This document shows, in pieces, positions 1-8,742 of a stretch of DNA of 64,000 bases. Source of the DNA: Proteiniphilum propionicum (GTDB lineage Bacteria; Bacteroidota; Bacteroidia; Bacteroidales; Dysgonomonadaceae); the NCBI RefSeq assembly GCF_022267555.1, contig NZ_CP073586.1:2471501-2535500 (forward strand), in the 5' to 3' direction. The translations under genes were made by a program, and so were the position numbers. The notes below the pieces were generated by a model. That model made no database searches. It was given only the letters and a program-made list of their open reading frames with translations, and was not told the DNA's origin. How positions within the stretch are numbered: position 1 is the first letter of the stretch; each line of letters begins with the position of its first letter.

Positions 1-379
1 ATGGGTTGGCCTCGCAGGCTTTCTGCATTGCCAGTGCTCGTGCATATACCAGCCTAAGGCCGTCCTCAAACGACAAAGCTCCAGCTGCCACTAAAGCGGA
101 GAATTCACCCAGTGAATGTCCGGCGGCCATATCCGGTTTAAACTCGTCTCCCAGACTCTTTGCAAGGATCACCGAGTGAAGGAAGATTGCCGGCTGGGTC
201 ACCCTGGTCTGACGAAGGTCCTCTTCCGTTCCCGCAAACATCAGGTCTGTAATCCGGAACCCCAGTACCTCGTTTGCTTTCTCGAAAAGCTTCTTCGCTA
301 AGGGCAATTTATCATATAACTCTTTTCCCATACCCACAAACTGGGCCCCCTGTCCGGGGAATACGTATGCTATTTTCAT
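1..379 (-). CDS. fabD: Malonyl-CoA:ACP transacylase, N-terminal part (runs off the window)
   Basis: FabD moves the malonyl group from CoA to acyl carrier protein at the start of type II fatty-acid synthesis in the cytoplasm. Reading the complement from the ATG at 379-377 gives 126 residues before the window edge. The protein begins MKIAYVFPGQGAQFVGMGKE, the usual FabD start with the FPGQG motif, and contains GHSLGE near residue 90, the nucleophile elbow carrying the active-site serine. The C-terminal half, with the catalytic histidine, lies outside the window. No Bacteroidetes-type promoter is obvious in the 175 bases upstream. The identification is firm; only completeness is unknown. Confidence 0.93.
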   Translation of the reverse strand, partial: MKIAYVFPGQGAQFVGMGKELYDKLPLAKKLFEKANEVLGFRITDLMFAGTEEDLRQTRVTQPAIFLHSVILAKSLGDEFKPDMAAGHSLGEFSALVAAGALSFEDGLRLVYARALAMQKACEANP

Positions 380-481
380 AATTTTAAATACTTTATTTTC
401 GTTCAGATATTTATAAAGACACAAACGGGCTAAGCCAGGTTATGTTCAATTTTTGCTCTCAATTATGATTGCTGGATGGCG

Positions 482-557
482 ACCTCCGACAGCTGGTTGC
501 TGACCTCCTACCTCCGACAGTTGGTCGTACGTTGGCGAGCACCGGCCTCCGACTGCT
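482..557. repeat. Three short GC-rich repeats beside the ligase stop codon
   Basis: The 16-base motif ACCTCCGACAGCTGGT at 482-497 recurs with one mismatch at 510-525, and a shorter form, GGCCTCCGACTGCT, lies at 544-557. The last copy covers the stop codon of the acyl-CoA ligase. The stretch is much richer in GC than the rest of the 380-555 intergenic region. No stem followed by a T-run is visible, so it is not an obvious terminator. Confidence 0.5.
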
Positions 558-2211
558 ATTTATTTTTTTCCCTTATTTCAACCCGACGTATCTTCCCGCT
601 TATTGTTTTAGGAAGCTCATCAACAAACTCAATAACACGCGGATATTTGTAGGGAGCCGTAACATTCTTCACATGTGTCTGAATATCCTTTGCCAGTTCA
701 TCACCCGCTTTTGTTTTATACTCCTCCGCCAGCACAATGGTCGCCTTTATGACCTGCCCCCTTATATCATCCGGTACACCTGTTATTGCACATTCAACCA
801 CAGCCGGGTGCGTCATTACGGCACTTTCCACCTCGAACGGGCCAATGCGGTAGCCCGAGCTTTTGATCACATCATCGGTACGACCTACGAACCAGTAGTA
901 GCCATCCTCATCGCGCCATGCCATATCGCCCGTGTGGTAGATATTGTTGGCATAAACCTCTCCGGTAAGCTTCTCGTCACGGTAATATCCCATGAACAGT
1001 GAAAGAGGATGCTTCCCGTCGGTATGGAAAACTATCTCTCCCTGTTCACCGTCCTCGGCCGGTCGCCCGTCGTGCGTGAGCAGGTCCATATTGTACAGCG
1101 GGTTTGGAACACCCATAGATCCCGGTTTCGGCTCCATCCACGGGAAAGTGATAATTGTAGGAGCAGTTTCGGTCTGGCCGAAAGCCTCCATCATCTTTAT
1201 ACCTGTCTGCTTATAGAATGTTTCAAATACTGACGGGTTAAGTGCTTCGCCCGCTGTGGTACAGTATTGCAGCGAAGAGAGGTCGTATTTGCTCAGATCT
1301 TCACGGATAAGGAATCGGAATATTGTTGGAGGTGCGCAAAACGACGTCACCTTATAGTCAGATATCATCCGCAGCATATCCTTGGGGATAAAATGGCCTT
1401 CAAAGTCGTACACGAAAACGCAGGCCCCCACTATCCACTGTCCGTATAGCTTCCCCCATACCGCTTTGGCCCATCCTGTATCTGCCACGGTGAGGTGAAT
1501 ACTATCCTCGTTAAGATTGTGCCAGTATTTGGCTGTGGTAATGTGTCCGAGAGGGTAGGTAAAATCGTGTATTACCATCTTGGGTTGACCTGTTGTGCCC
1601 GATGTGAAGTAGAGTATCATGATATCGTTGTTACTGTTTACCTTTCCCGGCCTCACAAAGGGGGCTGCCTCCTCTACTCCCCGGTGAAAATTGATCCACC
1701 CTTCGGGAGTATGTTCGCCCACCATAATACGTTGTTTTACAGTAGGTGATTTTGGCATAGCCAGGTTCACGTGCCCTATAAGGTTATCGTCTTCAGTAGC
1801 CACAATCGCTTTAATACTTGCCGCGTTATTGCGATACACTATATCCTTATCGGTAAGCAGATGCGTTGCCGGAATGGCTATTGCCCCAATCTTATGCAGA
1901 GCCAGGATGGTTTGCCAGAACTCAATTCTACGTTTGAGTATAAGCATAACCATATCTCCTTTTCCAATGCCGAGCGACTGAAAGAACGACGCTGTTCTGT
2001 CAGAGAGCTTCTTTAGCTCACCGAAGTTCAGGTCGCGATGCACTCCTTTGTCATTCGTCCAGCAAAGGGCGCGTTTTTTGGGCTCCGTCACGGCCCATTC
2101 ATCCACCACATCGTACGCGAAATTGAAGTTTTCGGGTACATCAATTTTGTAATTGTCAATAAAATCCTGATGCGATGTAAAAGTAGTTTTCTTTACAAAT
2201 TTTTCTAACAT
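556..2211 (-). CDS. Acyl-CoA synthetase, AMP-forming (acetyl/medium-chain type)
   Basis: A 551-residue member of the ANL adenylating-enzyme superfamily, which activates a carboxylic acid with ATP to an acyl-AMP and then forms the acyl-CoA thioester. The phosphate-binding motif YFTSGTTGQPK is at about residues 201-211, followed by FGQTET, YHTGDMAW and the C-terminal KTISGKIRR loop with the catalytic lysine. Length and motifs fit the acetyl-CoA synthetase/medium-chain ligase group, but the substrate cannot be read from sequence. The HTH-cupin regulator ends 14 bases upstream on the same strand, so the pair is probably one transcription unit in which the regulator may respond to a related acid or thioester. 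That last point is inference. Confidence 0.88.
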   Translation of the reverse strand: MLEKFVKKTTFTSHQDFIDNYKIDVPENFNFAYDVVDEWAVTEPKKRALCWTNDKGVHRDLNFGELKKLSDRTASFFQSLGIGKGDMVMLILKRRIEFWQTILALHKIGAIAIPATHLLTDKDIVYRNNAASIKAIVATEDDNLIGHVNLAMPKSPTVKQRIMVGEHTPEGWINFHRGVEEAAPFVRPGKVNSNNDIMILYFTSGTTGQPKMVIHDFTYPLGHITTAKYWHNLNEDSIHLTVADTGWAKAVWGKLYGQWIVGACVFVYDFEGHFIPKDMLRMISDYKVTSFCAPPTIFRFLIREDLSKYDLSSLQYCTTAGEALNPSVFETFYKQTGIKMMEAFGQTETAPTIITFPWMEPKPGSMGVPNPLYNMDLLTHDGRPAEDGEQGEIVFHTDGKHPLSLFMGYYRDEKLTGEVYANNIYHTGDMAWRDEDGYYWFVGRTDDVIKSSGYRIGPFEVESAVMTHPAVVECAITGVPDDIRGQVIKATIVLAEEYKTKAGDELAKDIQTHVKNVTAPYKYPRVIEFVDELPKTISGKIRRVEIREKNK

Positions 2212-2225
2212 GATAACCTATTTAT

Positions 2226-2786
2226 TCACGGGTATAAAATTACCGCGAGAAACTTCACCTGTTTGTTGTCAAGTGCTTTCATGCCATGAGGAAGCGACGA
2301 GTCAAAATAGATACTGTCACCTTCTCTGAGAATCAGGTTTTTTCCGTTTATATTCATTATCATGCTCCCCTCAAGGATCATATTGAACTCCTGCCCCGCG
2401 TGGATGTTCTGGTAGAAATCGGCCTCCATTGGCTTGGGCTCCACTGTTACCACAAACACCTCCGCCACATTGTTTGTGAATCCTGAGGTAAGCGACTGGT
2501 ATCTGTAGGCCGATACTCTCTCCACGCTTACACCCTTGTCTTTTCGGGTAATAAAGTATGAATTCATTCGCGGTTCAGTGCCGAACATCAGCGTTGAAAG
2601 GTCTACACTGAACTCTCTTTCAATGCGTTGCAGGAAAGAAACGGAAATATCTTTCTCACCCGATTCATACTGCAGATAATCATCTACATCCACTTCCAGC
2701 TTGTGTGCCATTTCATCAGGGGTGAAATCGAGTGCATCCCTTAACCCTTTTATCCTTTCGCCTATTTGTTTTAAGTCAGTCTTCAT
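2226..2786 (-). CDS. XRE-family regulator with C-terminal cupin domain
   Basis: This 186-residue protein has an N-terminal helix-turn-helix (about residues 5-60) of the XRE/lambda-repressor type and a C-terminal cupin_2 beta-barrel (about 105-180) with the metal-site pattern HAGQEFNMILEG and a later DSSLPHG. The family comprises small-molecule-sensing transcription factors. The ATG at 2786 is preferred over an in-frame start 22 codons upstream because the extra residues are hydrophobic and unlike the family. It lies directly upstream of the acyl-CoA ligase, with a 14-base gap. The linked ligase suggests control of acyl-CoA metabolism, which I infer from context only. Confidence 0.85.
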   Translation of the reverse strand: MKTDLKQIGERIKGLRDALDFTPDEMAHKLEVDVDDYLQYESGEKDISVSFLQRIEREFSVDLSTLMFGTEPRMNSYFITRKDKGVSVERVSAYRYQSLTSGFTNNVAEVFVVTVEPKPMEADFYQNIHAGQEFNMILEGSMIMNINGKNLILREGDSIYFDSSLPHGMKALDNKQVKFLAVILYP

Positions 2787-2844
2787 AGCTGTTTTAGTGT
2801 TGAGCAAGTAATTATATAAATCAATAACAAATGTACATAAAATT

Positions 2845-3639
2845 TTATACAAACAAATAAAGGCTTAAAGCCATCACGCCCATCCCCCCAACCATCCCTA
2901 TGATTGAGAGGTGGTGCTTGCCATATTTCTCGGCGCTGGGCAGCAGCTCATCCAATGAAATAAAGACCATTATGCCTGCAACCATTGAAAGTATTATCGC
3001 ATCCAGTACAGGGCTCCAGAAAGGCAGAAGAAACAGATAGGCTATAAACGCACCCATCGGCTCTGCCAATCCCGAAGCAAACGAAAGCCAGAATGCTTTT
3101 TTCTTGCTCCCGGTGGAGTGATAGATGGGTACTGCCACCGCTATTCCTTCGGGGATATTGTGTATGGCTATGGCTGCCGTAATGGGGATAGCCACCTCCA
3201 TCGAGGTCAGCGCCGACATAAAAGTAGCAATACCTTCAGGAAAGTTGTGAATGGCAATGGTGATGGCAGTGATAATTCCTGTTTGTTTAAGTCGGTGATT
3301 CGATTTCATCTCCTCCACGCCATGCATCTCGTGCGGGTTTCTCGACTCGGGAACCAGAAAGTCTATCAACGCTATTAGCGCTATGCCCCCGAAAAATCCC
3401 AAAATCATGTAAAGCGTAGCCGGCTTCTCACCATAAGCTCCCATGAGTGAGTCGAGTGACTTTGGAAGCATCTCCATAAATGATACATAAATCATTACGC
3501 CTGCCGACAGTCCCAGCGAGAGGCTCAGAAAATTAGTGTTCGTCCGTTTGGCGACGAAAGCAATAAGGCTGCCGATCCCGGTGGAGAGGCCCGCAAATAG
3601 CGTCATTAAAAAAGCAATTGTTACTGTCTGGCTATCCAT
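2845..3639 (-). CDS. zupT: ZIP-family divalent metal transporter
   Basis: A 264-residue inner-membrane protein with about eight hydrophobic segments. The two ZIP signature helices are visible: HNFPEGIATF and, about 35 residues later, HNIPEGIAVAVP, whose His, Pro and Glu residues form the metal path in ZIP transporters. A charged loop with HEMHGVEEMKSNHR separates the third and fourth helices. This matches ZupT, which takes up zinc and other divalent cations. Its ATG overlaps the stop codon of the phosphatase gene, so the two are probably cotranscribed. Metal specificity cannot be told from sequence. Confidence 0.9.
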   Translation of the reverse strand: MDSQTVTIAFLMTLFAGLSTGIGSLIAFVAKRTNTNFLSLSLGLSAGVMIYVSFMEMLPKSLDSLMGAYGEKPATLYMILGFFGGIALIALIDFLVPESRNPHEMHGVEEMKSNHRLKQTGIITAITIAIHNFPEGIATFMSALTSMEVAIPITAAIAIHNIPEGIAVAVPIYHSTGSKKKAFWLSFASGLAEPMGAFIAYLFLLPFWSPVLDAIILSMVAGIMVFISLDELLPSAEKYGKHHLSIIGMVGGMGVMALSLYLFV

Positions 3640-4424
3640 CAGTTACCTTCTATTATTGATCTCATTATCTCCTCGTGTATTAACCCGTTAGATGCCACTA
3701 TTTCCTTCCCGAAAACGTAGTTGTCTCCTCCGGAGAAGTCGCTGCATTTACCACCTGCACAATGCAGGATAAATGCCCCTGCTGCCACATCCCATGGCGA
3801 CAGTCCCGTATGGAAATACGTGTCGCTTATGCCGGCAGCCACGTAACAGATCTCCAGTGCGGCAGATCCTTTTATGCGGAAGCTGCATTTACGGAACTGT
3901 CTCATCGCATTCTTCAGCACCTGTTCACCTCTCTCATCCAGGCTATATGGAATTCCGAAACCTATGTATCCGTTCTCCAGTGTTGCCTGGCTACTCACTT
4001 TCAGTGGTGTTCCGTTCAATAAAGCCTCTCCCTTCCCCGTTGCGTAATACATCTCATCGGCTACAGGGTCGTACACCACACCCATTATTACCTCTTTCTT
4101 TCTCATAAGGGCTATGCTTACCGAATAAGGCTTGTCGCCATGCACATAGTTTGTTGTACCATCAAGCGGATCTATCACCCAGGTGTACTCTTTCTGTTCA
4201 AACTCAACCGTATCCTCTTCGGTCAGGAATCCGGCTTCAGGCAACAAAACATTCAACCCCTTCACCAGGCGGCTTTCAGCCTCTTTATCGACATAGGTCA
4301 CATAGTTCCGTGTCCCTTTAAGTTCAATATCTTTTTTCTTTAATGCTGCCTGCTCAGTTTTCAGGAACTCTCCCGTTGCGCTAGCCAGCATTTTCACTTC
4401 ATTACAAAGATTTTTCAGATTCAT
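3639..4424 (-). CDS. Inositol monophosphatase family protein (SuhB/CysQ-like)
   Basis: A 261-residue Mg-dependent, Li-sensitive phosphatase family member. The metal-binding motifs are present: EED at about residue 73, IDPLDGTTNYVHG around 84-96, and SPWDVAAGAFI around 208-218. Family members hydrolyse inositol-1-phosphate, 3'-phosphoadenosine-5'-phosphate or similar small phosphates; which one is used here is not clear. The stop codon overlaps the zupT start by one base, indicating an operon. Three evenly spaced copies of a 10-base motif lie just upstream of the start codon and may be regulatory. Confidence 0.88.
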   Translation of the reverse strand: MNLKNLCNEVKMLASATGEFLKTEQAALKKKDIELKGTRNYVTYVDKEAESRLVKGLNVLLPEAGFLTEEDTVEFEQKEYTWVIDPLDGTTNYVHGDKPYSVSIALMRKKEVIMGVVYDPVADEMYYATGKGEALLNGTPLKVSSQATLENGYIGFGIPYSLDERGEQVLKNAMRQFRKCSFRIKGSAALEICYVAAGISDTYFHTGLSPWDVAAGAFILHCAGGKCSDFSGGDNYVFGKEIVASNGLIHEEIMRSIIEGN

Positions 4425-4449
4425 ATTTTATAGACTTCTTCACATTTCT

Positions 4450-4503
4450 GCTTTCAAACTTTAAATGCAACGCTTTCAAACTCCAGGACCTATGCTTTCA
4501 AAC
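4450..4503. repeat. Three 10-bp motifs at an exact 22-bp period
   Basis: GCTTTCAAAC occurs at 4450-4459, 4472-4481 and 4494-4503, each exactly 22 bases after the previous one, while the 12-base spacers differ. On the minus strand this is GTTTGAAAGC, 26 to 80 bases upstream of the phosphatase start codon and downstream of the S9 peptidase stop. Conserved motifs at about two helical turns with unconserved spacers look more like protein-binding sites on one DNA face than a decaying tandem repeat. Confidence 0.55.
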
Positions 4504-4516
4504 ATCAGTGCCAGCG

Positions 4517-7060
4517 TTACTTTTCCGGGTACATTGAATCCCACCAGCGTGAGTCCCCCTTGAGCCATTTGGCGAACCAGGCATAAATAGCATTATTCCA
4601 TGCAATACGCTTATCGTAATTGTAGATGGCGTGGTTTTCACCCTCTACCTGAATAAATTCCACCGGTTTTCCCAGCAGTTTCAGTGCCGTATACATCTGT
4701 ATGCTTTCACCAATGGGGACATTGGTGTCAGCTGTTCCGTGCAATAACAGCAGAGGAGTGTTAATTTTATCGGCATAAAAGAGCGGGCTTTGCTCTACAT
4801 AGAGCTTGGGATTGTTCCATGGATAGCTTCCCGCGCTTGCTCCTGCGCCGTAGGAATAACCCCAGTATCCTTCTCCCCAGTAGCTGGTGATATTGCTAAT
4901 CCCCGCGTGCGACACCGATGCGGTGAACAGATCGGTTTTGGTGATAAGATACTGCGTCATGAATCCGCCATACGACGCACCTATATTACCTATCTTTGAG
5001 CCATCAACAAAGGGGTGAGCGGCAACGAATGCCTTTACTCCCTCAATTATTTCTTCAGCGGTTTGTTCACCCCAGGCATTCACGTGGCGTGCAGAAAACT
5101 CCTGCCCGTAGCCTGTAGTACCGCTCGGCTGCAGAGTGTAAACCACATAATCCTGTGCTGCGTAAACATGTAACGGGTATGTACTTTCAAATGTTCTCGA
5201 TGTGGGGCTGGTCCCCCCGTAATAGTAAACAATAAGCGGGTATTTTCTGTCCGGGTTAAAGTCGGGCGGCAGGTAATAGCGACCTTCAACCACATCGCCG
5301 AAGGAACTTTTAAAACTCCAGTCCTTAACATCACCCAGGTTTAGCTTGCTTAATCTCTCTGAATAGGGATCAGAAATAAGCGTCGACTCCATTGTCTTCA
5401 GGTTCAACAGGTAGCTCCTGTTTGAGTTTGATGTGCTTACACCCGTATATGTTGCCCAAGCTGCATTATCGGCAATATCAAATGAGCGGATCACATCCTC
5501 TTTGAGCGGAAGGCGTTCAAATTTTTTTGTTTTATGGGAGTACCTGTACATATTCACCCGGTCACCCTCTTCTACGCGGTAGTATATTAAATCATCCAGC
5601 TGATTCCACTCTTGTGCGTTTATGGTGGGATCAAAATTCTTGGTTACCGGGTCCACCCGTTTTGTTGCCAGATCCATGATGAACGACTGTGTATCGTAGC
5701 TGTTGGCAATCTGTCCTGGATCGATATTCTGTCCTATACCACCGAATGCTTCTGGAGCCCCGTGGATGAGCAGTTTTTTTCCATCGGGTGAAAACTGTGC
5801 CGAATAGGTATATTTCTCATCTTTCCATATAGTATCAACAGCCATTGTCTCTAAGTTCAGCATATACATAGAACTTTTTCTGAACGGGCGCTCGGTGAGG
5901 TACTCGTCAGATGTGCTGAAGAGCAGGTATTTCACGTCGTGTGTCACATCGTTGAGCGATGCCGTCTGACGCCCGAAGGTGAGGTGCTGCGTAAGTCCCG
6001 TATCAAAGAAGTAGCGATACAGGAAGTAACGGTCGCGATAACTCGACTGCCTGTCGTCTATTCCTATCAGACGCTTCAATCCCCCCGGGTTGCTGATGGT
6101 TATTGTTTCTTTCGAAGAAAAAAACATCGATTTCTCATCAGGCGAGATATGAAAATTCTCTTTTGGCAGGTTCTCTGCCACAGTCCGGGTTTCCAGGGTC
6201 AGCGGGTCAAGCGTGTAGAGAGCTCTTCCGTTGTTGTTGTCAGTCACGAAGTATAGCAGATCAGATTTAGGCATCCAGCCCAGTTGTGGCCGTCCTCCAG
6301 GTTCGGAGAAGATAATCCGTTTCTGTTTCGCATCGTATATTTCGGAGTAGTTACGGTTGTCGCCGCCCGGCAGAGTTTCGCGAAGGCTCAGCAGTACAAA
6401 CCGGCCGCTTGGCGAAATTGATGAGTTGCTTACACGTTTCCCCTCCAGTATATCTTTAATATTGATCCTTCGTTCATTTACATTATTAAATGTGTAGTTA
6501 AGCAGAGAATCTTCTTCACCCTGCTTAAGCTCGATTTTTACGGCGGGATCAAGTTTGTTCCCTGCAGATGTGAGCATTTTAATAACGATGCGGGCGTTGT
6601 TTGTAAATCCGTTCAGGTTGGTGTCAACCGATCCAGAATGATGAAGGCTATCGTTCACCTGTGTCTTGGTGGCCCGTTTCACATCGTCTATCCATAATTC
6701 CAGCGGGTTGGGCGATGTTATGGTAAGCTTTCCCTTGCCGTAACGGTCGCCCGAAACACAAAGCGATAGCAGCTGAAGTGCCTCCCCATCCTCAGGTTTA
6801 TCTAAGTGGAAAAATCCGGCACTATCGGGCGTCAACTCTGTGGTAAAACGTTCCTGTTCCGGGAAAGAAACAGAATAGGAGAGGAGCATCTCTTCCGAAA
6901 AGGGAGTGTCGTTCAGGTTCACACTATCCAGCAAAACCGGCCTCTGCACGGGGATGGAGCCAAAGGAATATAGTTTTAGCGGCGTTACTGCCTGTTGTGC
7001 TGAAAGGTGCATATTGAGCACCCCCAGCACGGTAAAACACCAAAAAAGTTTTTTGTTCAT
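4517..7060 (-). CDS. S9-family prolyl oligopeptidase/dipeptidyl-peptidase-like serine peptidase, exported
   Basis: An 847-residue exported peptidase with a beta-propeller region and a C-terminal alpha/beta-hydrolase domain. With the ATG at 7060 the protein begins MNKKLFWCFTVLGVLNMHLSAQ, a good signal peptide. A longer reading from 7192 adds a lysine-rich, non-secretory leader and overlaps ispE, so I reject it. The catalytic serine is in GASYGGF (about Ser696), with Asp778 in GTADTNVP and His810 in GENHAIY. WD/DPP-type repeats fill the middle. Such enzymes cleave dipeptides or short peptides in the periplasm or at the cell surface of Bacteroidota. Exact specificity (DPP IV, V or prolyl tripeptidyl) is not resolvable by eye. 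Confidence 0.9.
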   Translation of the reverse strand: MNKKLFWCFTVLGVLNMHLSAQQAVTPLKLYSFGSIPVQRPVLLDSVNLNDTPFSEEMLLSYSVSFPEQERFTTELTPDSAGFFHLDKPEDGEALQLLSLCVSGDRYGKGKLTITSPNPLELWIDDVKRATKTQVNDSLHHSGSVDTNLNGFTNNARIVIKMLTSAGNKLDPAVKIELKQGEEDSLLNYTFNNVNERRINIKDILEGKRVSNSSISPSGRFVLLSLRETLPGGDNRNYSEIYDAKQKRIIFSEPGGRPQLGWMPKSDLLYFVTDNNNGRALYTLDPLTLETRTVAENLPKENFHISPDEKSMFFSSKETITISNPGGLKRLIGIDDRQSSYRDRYFLYRYFFDTGLTQHLTFGRQTASLNDVTHDVKYLLFSTSDEYLTERPFRKSSMYMLNLETMAVDTIWKDEKYTYSAQFSPDGKKLLIHGAPEAFGGIGQNIDPGQIANSYDTQSFIMDLATKRVDPVTKNFDPTINAQEWNQLDDLIYYRVEEGDRVNMYRYSHKTKKFERLPLKEDVIRSFDIADNAAWATYTGVSTSNSNRSYLLNLKTMESTLISDPYSERLSKLNLGDVKDWSFKSSFGDVVEGRYYLPPDFNPDRKYPLIVYYYGGTSPTSRTFESTYPLHVYAAQDYVVYTLQPSGTTGYGQEFSARHVNAWGEQTAEEIIEGVKAFVAAHPFVDGSKIGNIGASYGGFMTQYLITKTDLFTASVSHAGISNITSYWGEGYWGYSYGAGASAGSYPWNNPKLYVEQSPLFYADKINTPLLLLHGTADTNVPIGESIQMYTALKLLGKPVEFIQVEGENHAIYNYDKRIAWNNAIYAWFAKWLKGDSRWWDSMYPEK

Positions 7061-7170
7061 ATTAATCAGATCATTAATTTCTAACCATGTCTGTTTTTGA
7101 TTCTTTTCACTCCCGTCACTGTTGTTTTTTTCTCTCTTTTTTTGTTTCATAATTTTTGAAAAGAGATCAA

Positions 7171-8007
7171 TTACAAGTCCTGATCGTTCCATACAAAACA
7201 GTTTTCAAACATGTCTCCCGGCTCCGGCTTCGAAAGGAAAAGGCCGAAGACCGATGAACCCGATCCGCTCATGGCAGCATATACTGCACCCAGATCGTAC
7301 AGTTGTTGTTTGATTTTACAAATTTCGGGATATTTTTTGAAAATAGCTGCCTCAAAATCATTTTTCATCCACTCCTTCCAATCTGAAACTGGCCTTTTTA
7401 CAATTTCTTTAAGCGATACCTCCGGTTGCCTGGGGGTAATCATATCAAAAGCCTCTTTTGTGGAAACCTCAATATCCGGTTTCACTAACAAAACCCTGTA
7501 ATTACTTAAATCGAGTGCTACCGGCTCCAGAATATTACCCGTGCCAGTGGCAAACATTGGGGTGTTGAGTATAAAAAAGGGACAATCGGCACCAAGCATT
7601 TCAGCGAAGCGCAAAAGGTCATTGCCCGAGTAGCCCAGCTCATAGCTGTCGTTCAGCAGTCGTAACATGAAAGCAGCATCCGACGATCCTCCTCCCAATC
7701 CTGCTCCGAGAGGGATCTTTTTTAGCAGGTAGATATCAGTACCGGGTATCTCCCTCCCGGCAGAAACCAGCTTAAAAGCCTTTATTACAAGGTTGTCCTC
7801 TTCGTTACCAGTGACAGGGATGCCAGTCTGGAAAAATCTGAATTTCCGGCTGAGCTTAGTACTCACACCAACAGGTGTGGGTATAATCTCTAATGCATCC
7901 TTTAAGGCAACAGGATAAAAAACGGTTTCGAGATTGTGGTATCCGTCCTGCCTGCGGGAGACAATATGAAGGCCAAGGTTGATTTTCGCGTTAGGAAAAC
8001 AGATCAT
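7171..8007 (-). CDS. ispE: 4-diphosphocytidyl-2-C-methyl-D-erythritol kinase
   Basis: IspE phosphorylates CDP-methylerythritol at the 2-hydroxyl in the non-mevalonate (MEP) isoprenoid pathway in the cytosol. The 278-residue protein starts MICFPNAKINLGLHI, the usual IspE N-terminus (PNAKINLGL), and carries the GHMP-kinase ATP loop PLGAGLGGGSSDAA at about residues 99-112 and a C-terminal MSGSGSSVFGL motif. A TATCTTTG -7 element lies 18-25 bases upstream of the ATG. The S9 peptidase gene starts 110 bases downstream on the same strand. Confidence 0.96.
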   Translation of the reverse strand: MICFPNAKINLGLHIVSRRQDGYHNLETVFYPVALKDALEIIPTPVGVSTKLSRKFRFFQTGIPVTGNEEDNLVIKAFKLVSAGREIPGTDIYLLKKIPLGAGLGGGSSDAAFMLRLLNDSYELGYSGNDLLRFAEMLGADCPFFILNTPMFATGTGNILEPVALDLSNYRVLLVKPDIEVSTKEAFDMITPRQPEVSLKEIVKRPVSDWKEWMKNDFEAAIFKKYPEICKIKQQLYDLGAVYAAMSGSGSSVFGLFLSKPEPGDMFENCFVWNDQDL

Positions 8008-8024
8008 CTGACGTTAGTTTTCTG

Positions 8025-8032
8025 CAAAGATA
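8025..8032 (-). promoter_or_regulatory. Bacteroidetes -7 element of ispE
   Basis: On the minus strand this reads TATCTTTG, matching the -7 consensus TAnnTTTG of the Bacteroidetes primary sigma factor. It lies 18 bases upstream of the ispE ATG, giving a leader of only about ten bases. No clear TTTG -33 box is visible. Confidence 0.6.
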
Positions 8033-8620
8033 CTGATTTTATTTTTAACTTTTCGGCATTACGAATCTCTCATTTCACAACTAATCACAACTATTCTGCA
8101 TTGTTCATTTCTCACAACTAACTTTCCTCATTAATCAATACGTACCTCTTACTTCACCTCTCACCTTCTTCAACTCTAAACAAAGAGTAAAATATGCTGA
8201 CCATATCCGGGGATTCTTTTTAACACAGCATCCTACTACAATACTGCCATTGTCAATTAAGAAGATCGGGAAAACTTATCACCACTTTAGTACCGCATAC
8301 TACTGCAGTACCTGCTCTTCCCGTGCAACAACAACCCACTAAGTCATCAGTATGCCATACATATATTTAGCCATATTTGCATGAACCTTCTTTGAAACCT
8401 CTGAGAATTAACAAAGATTATTTATAATATATTAAAGATCAATATATGTTTTGTTCCGATCGGGAAAAAAGAGATTTTTGTGAAGAACTCACTCATTTAA
8501 TGGGTAGATGCTACTAAATGAACAAATACTAAATTTTCAGGAAGATACTAAAAGAGAATGAAAAAGCAACGTATGCTATATTAGCCGGTGTTAGCTCATT
8601 GAATTGGCAAATGCAAAAAT
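8033..8620. other. AT-rich intergenic region without a recognisable gene
   Basis: This stretch between ispE and the MITE-like element contains only short open frames with stop codons in every frame. I see no tRNA, no strong hairpin with a T-run and no long repeat. A run of cytosine- and thymine-rich short words (CTCATTTCACAACTAATC, CATTTCTCACAACTAAC) near 8068-8120 is mildly repetitive. Confidence 0.6.
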
Positions 8621-8729
8621 GAGTCTGCTCCGAAAATCCCCAAATCCGGTTTTAATAGTTTTCAACTCGCTGAAAATCAATGATAATTTTGGAAAATTTT
8701 CAGTAGAAAAGAGTTATCGGAGGGGACTC
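8621..8729. mobile_element. MITE-like element, copy 1
   Basis: A 109-base non-coding element bounded by GAGTCTGCTCCGA and TCGGAGGGGACTC, which are imperfect 13-base terminal inverted repeats. It is flanked by a perfect 6-base direct repeat, AAAAAT, immediately outside each end, as expected of a target-site duplication. Its reverse complement aligns along its whole length with the element at 36539-36646. It lies just beyond the stop codon of the DUF5686 gene. It is too small to encode a transposase, so it would have been moved in trans. Confidence 0.8.
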
Positions 8730-8742
8730 AAAAATTAAACTA

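Noticed and set aside
469-1002. Plus-strand open frame of 177 codons
   Set aside because: It lies antisense inside the acyl-CoA ligase, whose motifs are clear on the minus strand; the plus-strand reading has no recognisable motif.
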